Source: Natronosalvus hydrolyticus
GTDB lineage: Archaea; Halobacteriota; Halobacteria; Halobacteriales; Natrialbaceae
Assembly (NCBI GenBank): GCA_025517525.1
Contig: JAOPJZ010000002.1
Coordinates: forward strand, 124,001-188,000
Reading direction: 5' to 3'
DNA length: 64,000 nt
This document shows, in pieces, positions 35,953 to 44,910 of this stretch. The notes under the pieces were generated by a model. That model was given only the letters and a program-made list of their open reading frames with translations, searched no databases and was not told the DNA's origin. How positions within the stretch are numbered: position 1 is the first letter of the stretch; every line of letters starts with the position of its first letter. The position numbers and the translations under genes are program-made.

Positions 35953-36090
35953 CCATGATTTCGATGATCTGATCGGACTTCCGACTTTTCGAATACGCCA
36001 TCGCTCGAGTGGCAACGATAGCGTCTCCGAGAACGTCACGACGTCGTGTATCGATGGCGTCGACTCGAGCGCGCTCAAACGACGGCCCAA

Positions 36091-36474
36091 TCAAAACGGC
36101 GTTTCCGACGCGTCTCGAGCCGCTGAATCGTTCTCGGTCGAACCGGAGACGAGCTCGTAGGAGTCGGCCCACTCCTCGAGACCGCCGGCCATGCTCTCGA
36201 CGCGAGCGTCCGCACTGCCCTCGTACGAGCCGATTAGCCGAGCGGCCTGGACGCTGGCTTTACCGTGCGGGCAGACCGTAATGATCCGGTCGGCCGCTTC
36301 GAACTCGTCGATTCGTGCCGTCAGCTCGTGGAAGGGGACGTTTTCGCTGCCGGGAATGTGGCCGCGTTCGAACTCCATCGCGTTCCGAATGTCGACGATT
36401 CTGAGTGCGTCCGTCGTTTCGTCGTCGCCCTCGAGCAGTTCGTGTACTGCCGCCGGAGATATTTCGCCGTCCAT
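36091..36474 (-). CDS. Single-domain rhodanese-like sulfurtransferase
   Basis: 127 residues. The rhodanese fold is seen in LRIVDIRNAMEFERGHIPGSENVPFHEL and the active-site loop VCPHGKASVQAARLIGSYEGSA, with catalytic Cys in CPHGKA. Transfers sulfane sulfur; acceptor unknown. Opposite in direction to the SUI1 gene and followed, on its strand, by nothing. Confidence 0.92.
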   Translation of the reverse strand: MDGEISPAAVHELLEGDDETTDALRIVDIRNAMEFERGHIPGSENVPFHELTARIDEFEAADRIITVCPHGKASVQAARLIGSYEGSADARVESMAGGLEEWADSYELVSGSTENDSAARDASETPF

Positions 36475-36537
36475 CGTTGGTATCCGATGTTCGGACGCGA
36501 TGTGGTTAAGCGATGCGGGTCATGCGTTCTTCCGTGC

Positions 36538-37116
36538 TCACAAGAGCCCGTCTTCTCGAGCGAGCAACAGCGCGCTCAGCGTCGAGTCGTTTGCCGGGTG
36601 TTCTCGAGCGCGCTCGAGTGTCTCCTCGATCGGAACGGTGACGACTTCGAGAAACTCGTTATTGTCGAGTTCGCGCTCACCGAGTTCGAGTCCCTCGGCG
36701 TAGACGACGCCGCGGTCGTGCCGGAGCACCCCGGTCGCCACGCGATACTCCTGCAACAGGGCCAGACTCGTGGGACGAAAGCCGGTCTCTTCCTCGAGTT
36801 CGCGCGCGGCGGCGTTCGTGTACGATTCCCCGTCTTCGACGATTCCGGCGGGTAACTCGAGGTGCGTCTCGCGGATGGCGGGTCGGTACTGCTCGACGAA
36901 CAGAATCGATTCGCCGGTCGAGGCCACGACCACGACAGCGGGCGGGAGGTCGGCCCAGTAGTAGCGTTTTTGCGAGCCATCCGGTTGTTCCACCAGGTCG
37001 TAGCCGCCGTCGTACCAGCCGGTTTCGTACTCGGTGACGCTCTCTTCGATCGGCCACTCGGGGTCTCGGTCGGCTGCCGAGCGACTCGACCTGGCATCGT
37101 CATCAGGTGTCGACAT
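36538..37116 (-). CDS. NUDIX hydrolase
   Basis: 192 residues from ATG 37116 (MSTPDDDARSS); the longer open frame upstream overlaps another gene. Nudix box: GIVEDGESYTNAAARELEEETGF, with all Gx5Ex7REUxEExGU positions filled. VEQYRPAIRETHLELPAG before it is typical of ADP-ribose pyrophosphatase-like members. Overlaps the 3' end of the next upstream gene (37103-37519) by 14 nt, so the two are probably one transcript. Confidence 0.92.
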   Translation of the reverse strand: MSTPDDDARSSRSAADRDPEWPIEESVTEYETGWYDGGYDLVEQPDGSQKRYYWADLPPAVVVVASTGESILFVEQYRPAIRETHLELPAGIVEDGESYTNAAARELEEETGFRPTSLALLQEYRVATGVLRHDRGVVYAEGLELGERELDNNEFLEVVTVPIEETLERAREHPANDSTLSALLLAREDGLL

Positions 37117-37519
37117 CGCTTTCGGGTGTGATCTCGAGGCGGTAGTAGGTTCCGTTCTGTTCGACGTAGGCGACGTCGGCGTCGGGTTCGGTTGCGTTGC
37201 TGTTCCACTGTTCGAACTCGCCGAACTCGTCGAAGGGCGTGTGCGTGAACGCCGATTCGAAGCCGAACCGGCCCGCTTCGTAGGGCTCCGAGACGCCGTC
37301 ATCGAGGGCTTGCATGGTGTACGGGAACCGGTTCACGGAGAGGTTCTCGGCGTCGATGGTCTCGGTTGCGCCCTCACTGGGTGGAGATCCGTTCTCGAGT
37401 TCGACTTCCGTTGCGACCACGTAGGAGACGTCACCGCCGCCGATGAGACTGGGTAGTGCTCCGAGCGCCAACAGGACGACCAGGGGGACGAGCAATAACA
37501 GGAGGTAGCGCCGACGCAT
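37103..37519 (-). CDS. Membrane-anchored conserved haloarchaeal protein
   Basis: 138 residues. RRRYLLLLLVPLVVLLALGAL at the N-terminus is a signal anchor; the rest is a soluble acidic domain with a conserved-looking LSVNRFPYTMQALDDGVSEPYEAGRFGF centre and an EQNGTYYRLEI strand near the end. Presumed extracellular. Function unknown. Precedes and overlaps the NUDIX gene. Confidence 0.7.
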   Translation of the reverse strand: MRRRYLLLLLVPLVVLLALGALPSLIGGGDVSYVVATEVELENGSPPSEGATETIDAENLSVNRFPYTMQALDDGVSEPYEAGRFGFESAFTHTPFDEFGEFEQWNSNATEPDADVAYVEQNGTYYRLEITPESDVDT

Positions 37520-37568
37520 ACCGGAACTCAGGGCCGATAAAGGATACGCGTTTCGTCGTCCATCGCAA

Positions 37569-38000
37569 TCACTCCTCGCTGCTCGCTTGCTCGAATAGCT
37601 CCCGATAGATGGTGCCGAACGCCTGCCGACGGAGCGTGCCGACGGCGGCGTCCGGTTTCGACTGGAACGTAGCGGCGACGGCGACGTTTTTCGGCCCGGC
37701 GTGCCAGGCGACGTTGTCGACGCTGTCGCTCCCGTGTTCGATCACCTCGCCGTCGTAGGTGTCTTTCCACGCGTCGTACTCCTCGCGCGTCCCGACGTGC
37801 ACCTCGAGCAAACTCGCAAAGAGCGCATCGCGGGCGGTTTCGACGACGTCGCTCGAGACCCGATCAGCGTACTCCTCGCGGTCGAACGCCATCGCTTTGG
37901 CGACTTCGCGGACGACCGTCTGGGCGGCCGGCCCGATCGATTCGTACTGTTCGCGGGCTTGCTCGAGCGAGTCGGGGGCGAACCATCCCTCGGTGTGCAT
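37569..38000 (-). CDS. DUF5809 family protein
   Basis: 143-residue soluble protein starting MHTEGWFAPDSLEQAREQYESIGPAAQTVVREVAKAM, largely helical in its first half, with a WKDTYDG and NVAWHAGPKNVAVAATF segment later. I recognise it as haloarchaeal DUF5809; a DUF5810 gene lies close by (38812-39213). No mechanism known. Confidence 0.75.
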   Translation of the reverse strand: MHTEGWFAPDSLEQAREQYESIGPAAQTVVREVAKAMAFDREEYADRVSSDVVETARDALFASLLEVHVGTREEYDAWKDTYDGEVIEHGSDSVDNVAWHAGPKNVAVAATFQSKPDAAVGTLRRQAFGTIYRELFEQASSEE

Positions 38001-38336
38001 ACTCGAAGGCTCGAGCGCCGGTCAGGTAGGCGTTTTCGTTCGTAATTTTGTTTGGACCCACAGTATCTGGTGTTTTTCGTCTTTCACTACGAACATCATA
38101 GTGTAAATTAGCGGTAACAACTCAAATACTATTATTATCGAACTGTATGATACAAGAACAGTAGTAAAACATTCGCCTGTTGTCGGCGCTCGAGGCGATC
38201 GAGAACACCTGATCCCTCGGCTCCAATCCAGCACACCGAGGCTGTCGATTTCGGTCCAGCCAGCCCTCGAGACTGTCTTTGGCGTCGTAAACGTGCTTTA
38301 TCCCCGTAGTCGACCTCTATATAACTGGTGATTACA
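38001..38336. other. AT-rich intergenic region with divergent promoters
   Basis: 336 bp, unusually AT-rich between 38085 and 38175 (for example ACTATTATTATCG). It holds promoters for the leftward DUF5809 gene and rightward SnoaL-like gene (CTTTATCC at 38296-38303; TATATAA at 38318-38324). No gene or repeat recognised. Confidence 0.45.
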
Positions 38337-38792
38337 ATGGCAGCTACAGCAGCCAACAGACAAAGTCTCGAACTCGTTCGACGGTTTACTCAGGACGTGT
38401 TCAACGACCGTCAGTACGACCGCATTGGTGACTTCCAGGCCGAAGACTACGTCCAACACGGGCCGATGGCCGGGATGGAACTCCACGGTTCCGATGCCGC
38501 CCTCGAGACGATGAAAATGTTCCACGCAGCGTTTTCCGATCTGCGGGCGAGCGAGGAACTCGCGTTCAGCGACGACGCAGGCGAGTACGTTTGCACCGCG
38601 TACACGTATCGGGGGACCCACGACGGCGAGTTCATGGGGATTTCGCCGACTGACGTGACAGCCGACGTTCGTGGAATGAGTATTCACCGTCTCGAGGACG
38701 GGAAAATCGCCGAAGGGTGGCTCCATGCGGATTTCCTCAGCCTCCTGCAGCAAGTCGGCGTCGTTCCGGCGATGGACGACATCGGGGCCTGA
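38337..38792 (+). CDS. SnoaL-like / ester cyclase family protein
   Basis: 151 residues from ATG 38337 (MAATAANRQSLELVRRF); a GTG three codons earlier is possible. The fold is the cone-shaped alpha+beta barrel of SnoaL/NTF2: LVRRFTQDVFNDRQYDRIGDFQAEDYVQHGPM, then FHAAFSDLRASEE, VCTAYTYRGTHDGEFMGISPT and IAEGWLHADFLSLLQQVG. Substrate unknown. A T-run directly follows the stop codon. Confidence 0.87.
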   Translation: MAATAANRQSLELVRRFTQDVFNDRQYDRIGDFQAEDYVQHGPMAGMELHGSDAALETMKMFHAAFSDLRASEELAFSDDAGEYVCTAYTYRGTHDGEFMGISPTDVTADVRGMSIHRLEDGKIAEGWLHADFLSLLQQVGVVPAMDDIGA

Positions 38793-38806
38793 TCGTGCAA
38801 CACCGT

Positions 38807-38812
38807 CTTTTT
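38807..38812 (+). terminator. T-run terminator
   Basis: Six T residues 14 nt after the SnoaL-like stop codon, abutting the stop of the convergent DUF5810 gene; consistent with haloarchaeal T-run termination. Confidence 0.4.
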
Positions 38813-39213
38813 TAGCGTTCGTTCGTTTCCTCACTCGAGTCGTCGCTATCGGTCGCGTCCATCTCTCGAGTGAGTTCCATCGCCTCCTCGAGCACTGACT
38901 CTGCGTCGGCCGTCAGGTCGCCGCGACCGGGCCCGGTAGTCTGCTGGGCGAGTGCGTCCTCGAGGCGGGGGCCCTGTGGGCGACTGGCTGGCCCTTCGGG
39001 GGCATCGTCGGACACCGGGAGATCCATTTCTGTCGCGTACTCGGTGACCCGTTCGGCGAGTTCGTCACGCGTCGAATCGGCCCACTCAGGGGCGTGAGTC
39101 TCAAGCCACGCGCGGTGGTCCTCGCGACCAAGGGAGGCGGTAACCGCGAGGTGGTCGGCCAGTTGGCGTCCGTCGGCGACGCCGGCGGTACAGACGGGGC
39201 AGACGTATCCCAT
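38812..39213 (-). CDS. DUF5810 family zinc-finger protein
   Basis: 133 residues from ATG 39213. It opens with MGYVCPVCTAGVADGRQLADHLAVTASLGREDH, a C2H2-like finger (CPVC, then two His), followed by a helical region (WLETHAPEWADSTRDELAERVTEY) and an acidic tail. Haloarchaeal DUF5810 by my reading. Near DUF5809, with which it is often found. The longer upstream frame is a shadow. Confidence 0.78.
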   Translation of the reverse strand: MGYVCPVCTAGVADGRQLADHLAVTASLGREDHRAWLETHAPEWADSTRDELAERVTEYATEMDLPVSDDAPEGPASRPQGPRLEDALAQQTTGPGRGDLTADAESVLEEAMELTREMDATDSDDSSEETNER

Positions 39214-39341
39214 ACCGTCCGTTGGTCGTCGTCCCTCAAAAAGCGTGGCTTCGTGAGTGACTGGTGGCGATGATCTGGAGTGGACTCGAGCGGTCGTTCC
39301 GTGTGTTCTTTTTATGCCGCGAAACGGTGTGCACTCGACTG

Positions 39342-39582
39342 ATGCCCGAAGAAGAACTCTACAAGACGGCCAACGCATACGCGAGCCGAAATCGCTGAAA
39401 CGCTGGTCGCCGCCGCTGCGGGGATCGAGGCCGGGACCGTCGATCTCGAGAACGGTGCGTCTCAAACGGTCACTATCCCCGAAAATCCGCTATTCGAAGT
39501 CGAACTCGAGCGACTCACGGATTCGGAGACGGGCGAACAGCGGTACGAACTCGAGTACGAAATCCGCTGGACGAAAAAATAA
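39342..39582 (+). pseudogene. Amphi-Trp domain protein, interrupted by a +1 frameshift
   Basis: ATG at 39342 gives MPEEELYKTANAY and then leaves frame, stopping after 18 codons. One base further on, from 39382, the frame reads RAEIAETLVAAAAGIEAGTVDLENG, then a conserved-looking C-terminus ending YEIRWTKK at 39582. Together they match a whole amphi-Trp protein of about 79 residues. The break lies near base 39381, equal to one extra base. Codon quality on both sides is good and a TTTTTATG promoter lies 30 nt before the ATG, so the lesion is recent, a sequencing error, or a programmed frameshift. Confidence 0.8.
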
Positions 39583-39645
39583 CCGTTTGAGGACGGACGG
39601 TCGAGTCGTCATCCGGTTTGTTATCGTCGCTTCCCGGTGACTGTT

Positions 39646-40308
39646 TCAAAATCCCTCGAGGCTCGTCTGCTCGGCGGCAGCGAGAATATCGGCACACGTC
39701 GACCAGGACTGTCGGGCAAAGGGGGGCAATTCACCGTGGGTTTCGACGTACGTCTCGAGAAAAGCCCGCGTCGTCGGGTCGGAGGGATAGCCGCTCCCGA
39801 CATCGCCGTAGGCCTCGGCCAGGGCGCTGACGTGCCCGTCGCGTTCGACTTTCGCGATGATGCTCGCGGCTCCCACGAGGGGGTCCTCGTCGTCAGCGCC
39901 GTGTGTCGCTTCGACAGGAACCTCGAGGGAGCAGGCGTCGGCTACCCGGCGAGCAAAGCGGTCAGCGTCGGTATCACAGGCATCGCAGTGGACGCCGGCG
40001 TTGTTCGACACGCCATCACCAGCGCGGGCGGCTTCCTCGAGGGCGCGGGCGTGTGCCTCGACGGTCAGGCTGTTCATGTCGGTCTCCGGGTCGTCGATTC
40101 GGTCCGTGGTTATTTCGGCGACACCGACGGCGATTTCCTCTCGCTCCCGAAGTGTGGTTGCGAGTGACTCTCGCCGAGCGGGCGAGAGTCGCTTCGAGTC
40201 GGCGATGCCGTCGGGGAGGATCGACCGATCGGTGACGAAAACGGCGGCGGCGATCATCGATCCGAGGACGGGCCCTTTGCCCGCCTCGTCGACGCCGAAC
40301 CCGGTCAT
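39646..40308 (-). CDS. rnhB: Ribonuclease HII
   Basis: 220 residues from ATG 40308 (MTGFGVDEAGKGPVLGSM); the longer upstream extension lacks family similarity. Catalytic motif DEAGKGP, DSKRLSPARRESLA, and the C-terminal EDPLVGAASIIAKVERD with remaining acidic residues are intact. Cleaves RNA in RNA-DNA hybrids and at single ribonucleotides. An Asn-Asn-Ala-Gly-Val-His segment and CDACDTDADRF near the centre carry two cysteines, common in haloarchaeal versions. Confidence 0.95.
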   Translation of the reverse strand: MTGFGVDEAGKGPVLGSMIAAAVFVTDRSILPDGIADSKRLSPARRESLATTLREREEIAVGVAEITTDRIDDPETDMNSLTVEAHARALEEAARAGDGVSNNAGVHCDACDTDADRFARRVADACSLEVPVEATHGADDEDPLVGAASIIAKVERDGHVSALAEAYGDVGSGYPSDPTTRAFLETYVETHGELPPFARQSWSTCADILAAAEQTSLEGF

Positions 40309-40446
40309 ACACTCGAGTGCTGTGTCTCGGCCTATAGCCTTTGCTGTCGATGGGATCGCCATCATCTGGTTTGATTCGACTACTGAGGTGCTGATTTATC
40401 CGCCACTTAGTCTCAAAGGATTTTAACTAACAAAACACTTATCATT

Positions 40447-40472
40447 ATATTCGAATATCATATTCATGATAT
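40447..40472. promoter_or_regulatory. Nested palindromes at the start of a coiled-coil protein gene
   Basis: ATATTCGAATAT (40447-40458) is a perfect 12-bp palindrome and ATATCAT-attc-ATGATAT (40455-40472) a perfect 7-bp inverted repeat whose right arm runs into the ATG at 40471. The area is AT-rich and probably includes the TATA box. Possible operator. Confidence 0.45.
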
Positions 40473-41955
40473 GGGGGGCGACAGTATGGACAAACGCGGG
40501 GGACAGACGTATCGAGACGAGATTTCCGTGGACAAACACCTCGAGGCCGAAGACGGGGATCGGGTGGACGTCCACCTGCAGCTTGAATCGGACGCACCGG
40601 AGCCACGGACCGTGGTGCTCACCGAACAGCTTCCGGCTGTCGAACCGTCGGTCGACGTCGAGTTTCACGATCGTACCGATGCGTGGTCGGCGGAGGGGTC
40701 GACCCTGACCTTCGAGGGCGCGATCGGGCCGACGGAAACGATCGAAACACGATACTCACTGCAAACGGACGCGCCGGAGGCGGTCGAACGGGCCGGGACG
40801 GAATCTATCATCGTCGAGGTCCTTCCAACCGATGCGGAGAGGTCGACGGACCCTGACGCAACGGTCCGTACCGTCGGCCGCATACGGATTGAGTTCGTCG
40901 AGAACGGGTCGACGGCCGACCGGCGGGCACTGCTCGATGGACTCGGGTCGATGTGTACGATACTTTCGACGACAGGTGATGCGGACGAGGAGAGGGCGCC
41001 GGAGGAAGGCGTTATCGAAACGGTGATCGCGACGACGGACGACCTCGAGGGCGTCGCGGCCTCGCTGGAGGATCTCACGTACGTCCGGACAGCCGCGGTT
41101 CTCGATGTGCCAGACGGCGAGGTGACGGATTCGGGCGTCGGTGCGAAGTGGTTACAGGAAGACGGCGAACTGGCGGGGCCGGAGGACGAACTCAGTTTCG
41201 AGGAGACGGTCGCCTACGGTGGTGCAACGACGAGCGACAACATGCAGGAGACACAACCGGAAACGACCGAGTCAACGGAGACACAACCGAAAACAGTCCC
41301 GGAGGCTGTCGAACCGCCCGAGACACAGCCGGCAGTGGATGAAGCGACACCCGAGTCGACCGAGGGAGGCACCCTCGAGCAACTGCTCGCCGAACTCGAG
41401 AGCGAATCCATCGACGACGACCAACGTGACCGACTCCGAAGCGCGCTCGGGATGGACACACCCCGTAGTCAGGTCGTTCGCCTCACCCATCTCGAAACTC
41501 AGGTGCAAAAGCTGGTCGCCTACGCCGATTCGATGGAGGCGTTTATCGACGAGAGCGGGACAGCACAGGACCTGATCAAACAGGTCGAGACCGCACGGGA
41601 GGCCCTCGAGACCCTCGAAGAACACCTTGCCCAACTCGAGACGGATGTCGAAGAACGGTTCGGTGCACTCGAAAATGAATTCGAAGAACGACACGCGGCG
41701 CTCGAGGCAGAGGTGGAACAACGACACGCGACGTTCGAGACAGAGGTGAAAGAACGACACGACGCACTCGAGGAACAGGTCGGCCAACGACAGGCCCAGT
41801 TCGAAGCACGAATCGACGAAATCGAGGGCCGATTCGAGACGCTCGAGGACGAACACGAGTCGGTCGAAACGACCCAGCAGTCGCTCGCGGCGCAGGTCGA
41901 AGACCACGACGCCGTCATCGAAAAGCTCAGCGAAGTGTTTCGGCCGGCGGAGTAA
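40471..41955 (+). CDS. Acidic coiled-coil protein of unknown function
   Basis: 494 residues. Residues 1-135 form a beta-rich domain (YRDEISVDKHLEAEDGDRVDVHLQL), 135-240 a second domain, 245-300 a Thr/Glu/Pro linker with several TQP repeats, and 300-494 a long coiled coil. From about residue 385 the coil has 14-residue units of the form EERHAALEAEVEQR repeated about five times. No enzymatic motif. ATG 40471 overlaps a palindrome; ATG 40486 (MDKRGGQTYRDEI) is an alternative start. Possible structural or scaffolding protein; haloarchaea contain a family of such proteins of unknown role. Confidence 0.7.
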   Translation: MGGDSMDKRGGQTYRDEISVDKHLEAEDGDRVDVHLQLESDAPEPRTVVLTEQLPAVEPSVDVEFHDRTDAWSAEGSTLTFEGAIGPTETIETRYSLQTDAPEAVERAGTESIIVEVLPTDAERSTDPDATVRTVGRIRIEFVENGSTADRRALLDGLGSMCTILSTTGDADEERAPEEGVIETVIATTDDLEGVAASLEDLTYVRTAAVLDVPDGEVTDSGVGAKWLQEDGELAGPEDELSFEETVAYGGATTSDNMQETQPETTESTETQPKTVPEAVEPPETQPAVDEATPESTEGGTLEQLLAELESESIDDDQRDRLRSALGMDTPRSQVVRLTHLETQVQKLVAYADSMEAFIDESGTAQDLIKQVETAREALETLEEHLAQLETDVEERFGALENEFEERHAALEAEVEQRHATFETEVKERHDALEEQVGQRQAQFEARIDEIEGRFETLEDEHESVETTQQSLAAQVEDHDAVIEKLSEVFRPAE

Positions 41956-41964
41956 GCGGCTTCG

Positions 41965-43386
41965 CTACGTCGACTCGTCTTCAGCTTCTGTATCTCGGAA
42001 GAACTCGGGCCGTTCGAACGGTTCGTCTTCACCTTCGACGGCGAGCACGTCCAGTGCTGTCACCTCGGCGTCGGTCTCGAGCAAGCCGGCGAGACTCGGC
42101 TCGGTGCGGCCGCCATCGCTGCTGATGAGCTCTTTGATGTAGAGCCCCCCCTCGCCGTGGACTCGGACCTCGGCCCGCGTTGGCTCGAGCAACTCGCCGT
42201 CGATATCGTAGACGGTTCGTTCGCGCGTGAGACTCGCTCGGCGGTGGTCGACGCGCTCGGGCGTGTACTGCTCGAGGGTCGCGCCGCCGAGGGCCTCGAG
42301 CGCCTCGGCGAACGTCGCCTCGTCGACCGGGTCGCCGAACGAGACGTCGGCCCGGTAGCGTTTGCTCGCGTCGTGTTCTTTGACGCGTTCGACCATCTCG
42401 TAGGTCGCCAGCCGCAGGCTCTCGACTTCGACGGCACCCTCGGCTGCCTCGTTGATCCGTTCCTCGAGCGCTTCGACGTTCGGCCGGCGTCGACGGGGAC
42501 GTTTCACCTCGAGGACGAACGGACGGCCTCCCTCGAGCATCCGGGCGTCGACGTCTTCGCGGCCCGCGCCGTGGAACGTGCCCTCGTCGCCGTCCATCGC
42601 CTCGACCACGTGGGGGCGAACGACCTGTTCGACGCTGGTATCGTAGAGATAACCCGAGCCGCCACAGTAGTCACAGGTTTCCTCACCGTCGGGTCCGAGC
42701 TGGACCCCACTGCCGCCACACTCCCGACAGGGCCACTCCGTCTGCGGGATGTCTCGCTCGAGCTTTCGGTACCGTCCGTAAACGAACGCCGGGTTGACCT
42801 GGATGTCGACAGCGTGGCTGGTGACGGCGGTCGGTTCGCCGCTCGAGCCCGCTCGGGTCTCGTCAGTGTCTGGTTCGTCACTGTCTTTGCCCCCCTCGAG
42901 CACCGAATGCGGGTCGAACGCTTCGAGGTCGATGACGATGAGAACGTCCGGTCGCTCGAGGTCGAACGTTGCCCCCGTTCGCGAACCGACACGACGGCCG
43001 ACCTCGCGGTTGACTTCCCGTTTCATCGGCTCGCCGGCGTCTTCCTCGAGGTCGGCGTCTTCGCGCAACAGCCGGTCGTTTTCCTCGATGAGCGGTGGCA
43101 CGCGCGTGCCGATCTGGTAGGTCTCGAAGGACAGTCCCTCGAGTTCGTCGACGATGGTGTCGGCGATGGCGTCGAAGGTGCCACAGTAGCCATCACAGAC
43201 CCAACACTCGATGGGGTCCACTGGCTCGTAGTCTACGTCGTCCTCGAGGGCGATGGTCGTCCGGAGCGCCCGGCCGCGTTCGTCGTTGGTCAGCCCGAAA
43301 CTTCGGTCGGCGACGGGCCGGCCGAGACAGGCGTCACAGATGGGCCCTCCGGCCAGGAGCTTTCGGGCGACGTCGATAACGGTCAT
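41965..43386 (-). CDS. pus10: tRNA pseudouridine(54/55) synthase Pus10
   Basis: 473 residues from ATG 43386 (MTVIDVARKLLAGGPICDACLG); the frame upstream is not protein-like. The N-terminal THUMP-containing region has CDACLG and CWVCDGYCG cysteine pairs. A zinc-ribbon-like insert (CRECGGSGVQL...CDYCGGSGYLY) precedes the catalytic loop GREDVDARMLEGGRPF, with the catalytic Asp. Makes pseudouridine at tRNA positions 54 and/or 55. TrmY, which methylates pseudouridine 54, is encoded about 2.4 kb away. Divergent from the HtrA-like gene. Confidence 0.95.
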   Translation of the reverse strand: MTVIDVARKLLAGGPICDACLGRPVADRSFGLTNDERGRALRTTIALEDDVDYEPVDPIECWVCDGYCGTFDAIADTIVDELEGLSFETYQIGTRVPPLIEENDRLLREDADLEEDAGEPMKREVNREVGRRVGSRTGATFDLERPDVLIVIDLEAFDPHSVLEGGKDSDEPDTDETRAGSSGEPTAVTSHAVDIQVNPAFVYGRYRKLERDIPQTEWPCRECGGSGVQLGPDGEETCDYCGGSGYLYDTSVEQVVRPHVVEAMDGDEGTFHGAGREDVDARMLEGGRPFVLEVKRPRRRRPNVEALEERINEAAEGAVEVESLRLATYEMVERVKEHDASKRYRADVSFGDPVDEATFAEALEALGGATLEQYTPERVDHRRASLTRERTVYDIDGELLEPTRAEVRVHGEGGLYIKELISSDGGRTEPSLAGLLETDAEVTALDVLAVEGEDEPFERPEFFRDTEAEDEST

Positions 43387-43479
43387 GCTCGCGTATCGGG
43401 AGGCCGACGGTAACACATTTTCCTTTCTGGTTTCTCCGAGGGGATGAGATTTACCCGTGTGCGGTCCTTGCAGTCGGGT

Positions 43480-44595
43480 ATGAGTGACTCTCGAGTGAAC
43501 CGCCGGCAGTTTCTCTCGCTCGCGGGAGCGAGTGGGGTGGCTGCCATCGCCGGCTGTGCCGAACCCGGTGCCAGCACCATCGAGTTCGATCAGCGCGAAA
43601 CGGCATCGGTCGAGACGGACGACCGGCCCACGGCTGACGGCTCTGTCTATACCGACGTCTATCAGGCGACGGTCGACGCCGTCACGCTCGTCCGGGTTCG
43701 GGGAGAGGGCGGCTTCGGCGGCCCCGCACAGGGGGAGGGATCGGGTTTTCTCCACCCCGGCGGGTACATCGTCACGAACGACCACGTGGTCTTCAGCAGC
43801 GAGGATGTCGACGTCCAGGTGCAGTACAACAGCGGCGAGTGGACCGGGGGCGACGTCATCGGGACCGATTTCTACAGCGATCTGGCCGTCATCGAACCCG
43901 ATACGGTTCCCGACAATGTTGCCCCGCTGGCACTCAGCGACGAACGACCCGTCGTGGGGCAGGAGGTGCTGGCTATCGGGAACCCCATCGGACTCGAGGG
44001 CTCGATGTCACAGGGTATCGTCAGCGGCGTCAACCGGTCGGTGTCGCCAGCCTGGCACGACTTTTCGTATCCCAACGTGGTCCAGACTGACGCGGCCGTC
44101 AACCCGGGCAACAGCGGTGGCCCGCTGGTCGGGATGAACGGCGAAGTCGTTGGCGTCGTCCACGCCACGCAGGGCGAAAACATCGGCTACGCCATCTCAG
44201 CGGCCCTCAGCGAACGGGTCATTCCCGGCCTGATCAACCACGGTGAGTTCCGACACTCACACATGGGGATTCGACTGATTCCCGTCGACCTGACGATAGC
44301 CCAGGCGAACGACCTCGAGGAAGCCACGGGGATTTTCGTCGCCGCGGTTAGCGATGGCGGTCCGGCCGACGGTACGCTCGAGGGGAGCACCGACACGACC
44401 AGCGGCGGGGTGCCGGTCGGCGGCGACATCATCCGGTCGATCGACGGGCAACCGATTCCGGACAACCACGCCCTTTCGACGTTCCTCGCACTCCAGACTG
44501 ATCCCGGCGATACGATTTCGCTCACCGTGATTCGAGACGGCTCCGAGACCACCGTCGAGATGACCCTCGGACAGCGACCCGAACCCGATTTCTGA
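43480..44595 (+). CDS. HtrA/DegP-like secreted serine protease (Tat lipoprotein)
   Basis: 371 residues from ATG 43480. The N-terminus NRRQFLSLAGASGVAAIAGC is a Tat signal with lipobox, so the protein is exported folded and lipid-anchored outside. Trypsin-like triad: His in TNDHVV, Asp in SDLAVIEPD, Ser in GNSGGP. One C-terminal PDZ domain (SDGGPAD, VGGDIIRSIDGQPIP). Role: envelope protein quality control. Starts 93 nt from the divergent pus10. Confidence 0.94.
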   Translation: MSDSRVNRRQFLSLAGASGVAAIAGCAEPGASTIEFDQRETASVETDDRPTADGSVYTDVYQATVDAVTLVRVRGEGGFGGPAQGEGSGFLHPGGYIVTNDHVVFSSEDVDVQVQYNSGEWTGGDVIGTDFYSDLAVIEPDTVPDNVAPLALSDERPVVGQEVLAIGNPIGLEGSMSQGIVSGVNRSVSPAWHDFSYPNVVQTDAAVNPGNSGGPLVGMNGEVVGVVHATQGENIGYAISAALSERVIPGLINHGEFRHSHMGIRLIPVDLTIAQANDLEEATGIFVAAVSDGGPADGTLEGSTDTTSGGVPVGGDIIRSIDGQPIPDNHALSTFLALQTDPGDTISLTVIRDGSETTVEMTLGQRPEPDF

Positions 44596-44910
44596 GCGCT
44601 CGAGTATCGACCGCCTACTCAGGTTTTACAGTGCGTTTTCGCTGGTAAGCACCGCTTACGCGCGGCTGACAGTCACGTTTCCAAGAGAGTCACGAGAAGT
44701 CGACTCTCGAGTACCGTGACCGATCTCGAGAGGTTCTACCCGGGGTGTGTGAAAGAGTAGCAAGGGAATACCAATAGGCATCGCTGATGGACGACTGTAT
44801 GACCACTGCTGTCGCCAGACCGAGGGGAGTGCAGTCCCCCAGTCGGAACGTGACGACCCTGGATCCGAAACCGACTGTCTTCGGTCGACCGGCCAGTACG
44901 GTCTCCAGCT
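44596..44910. other. Intergenic region, nothing recognised
   Basis: 315 bp after the protease gene. I see no gene, tRNA or repeat; a weak GGGG...CCCC inverted repeat lies near 44823-44838. Confidence 0.4.
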
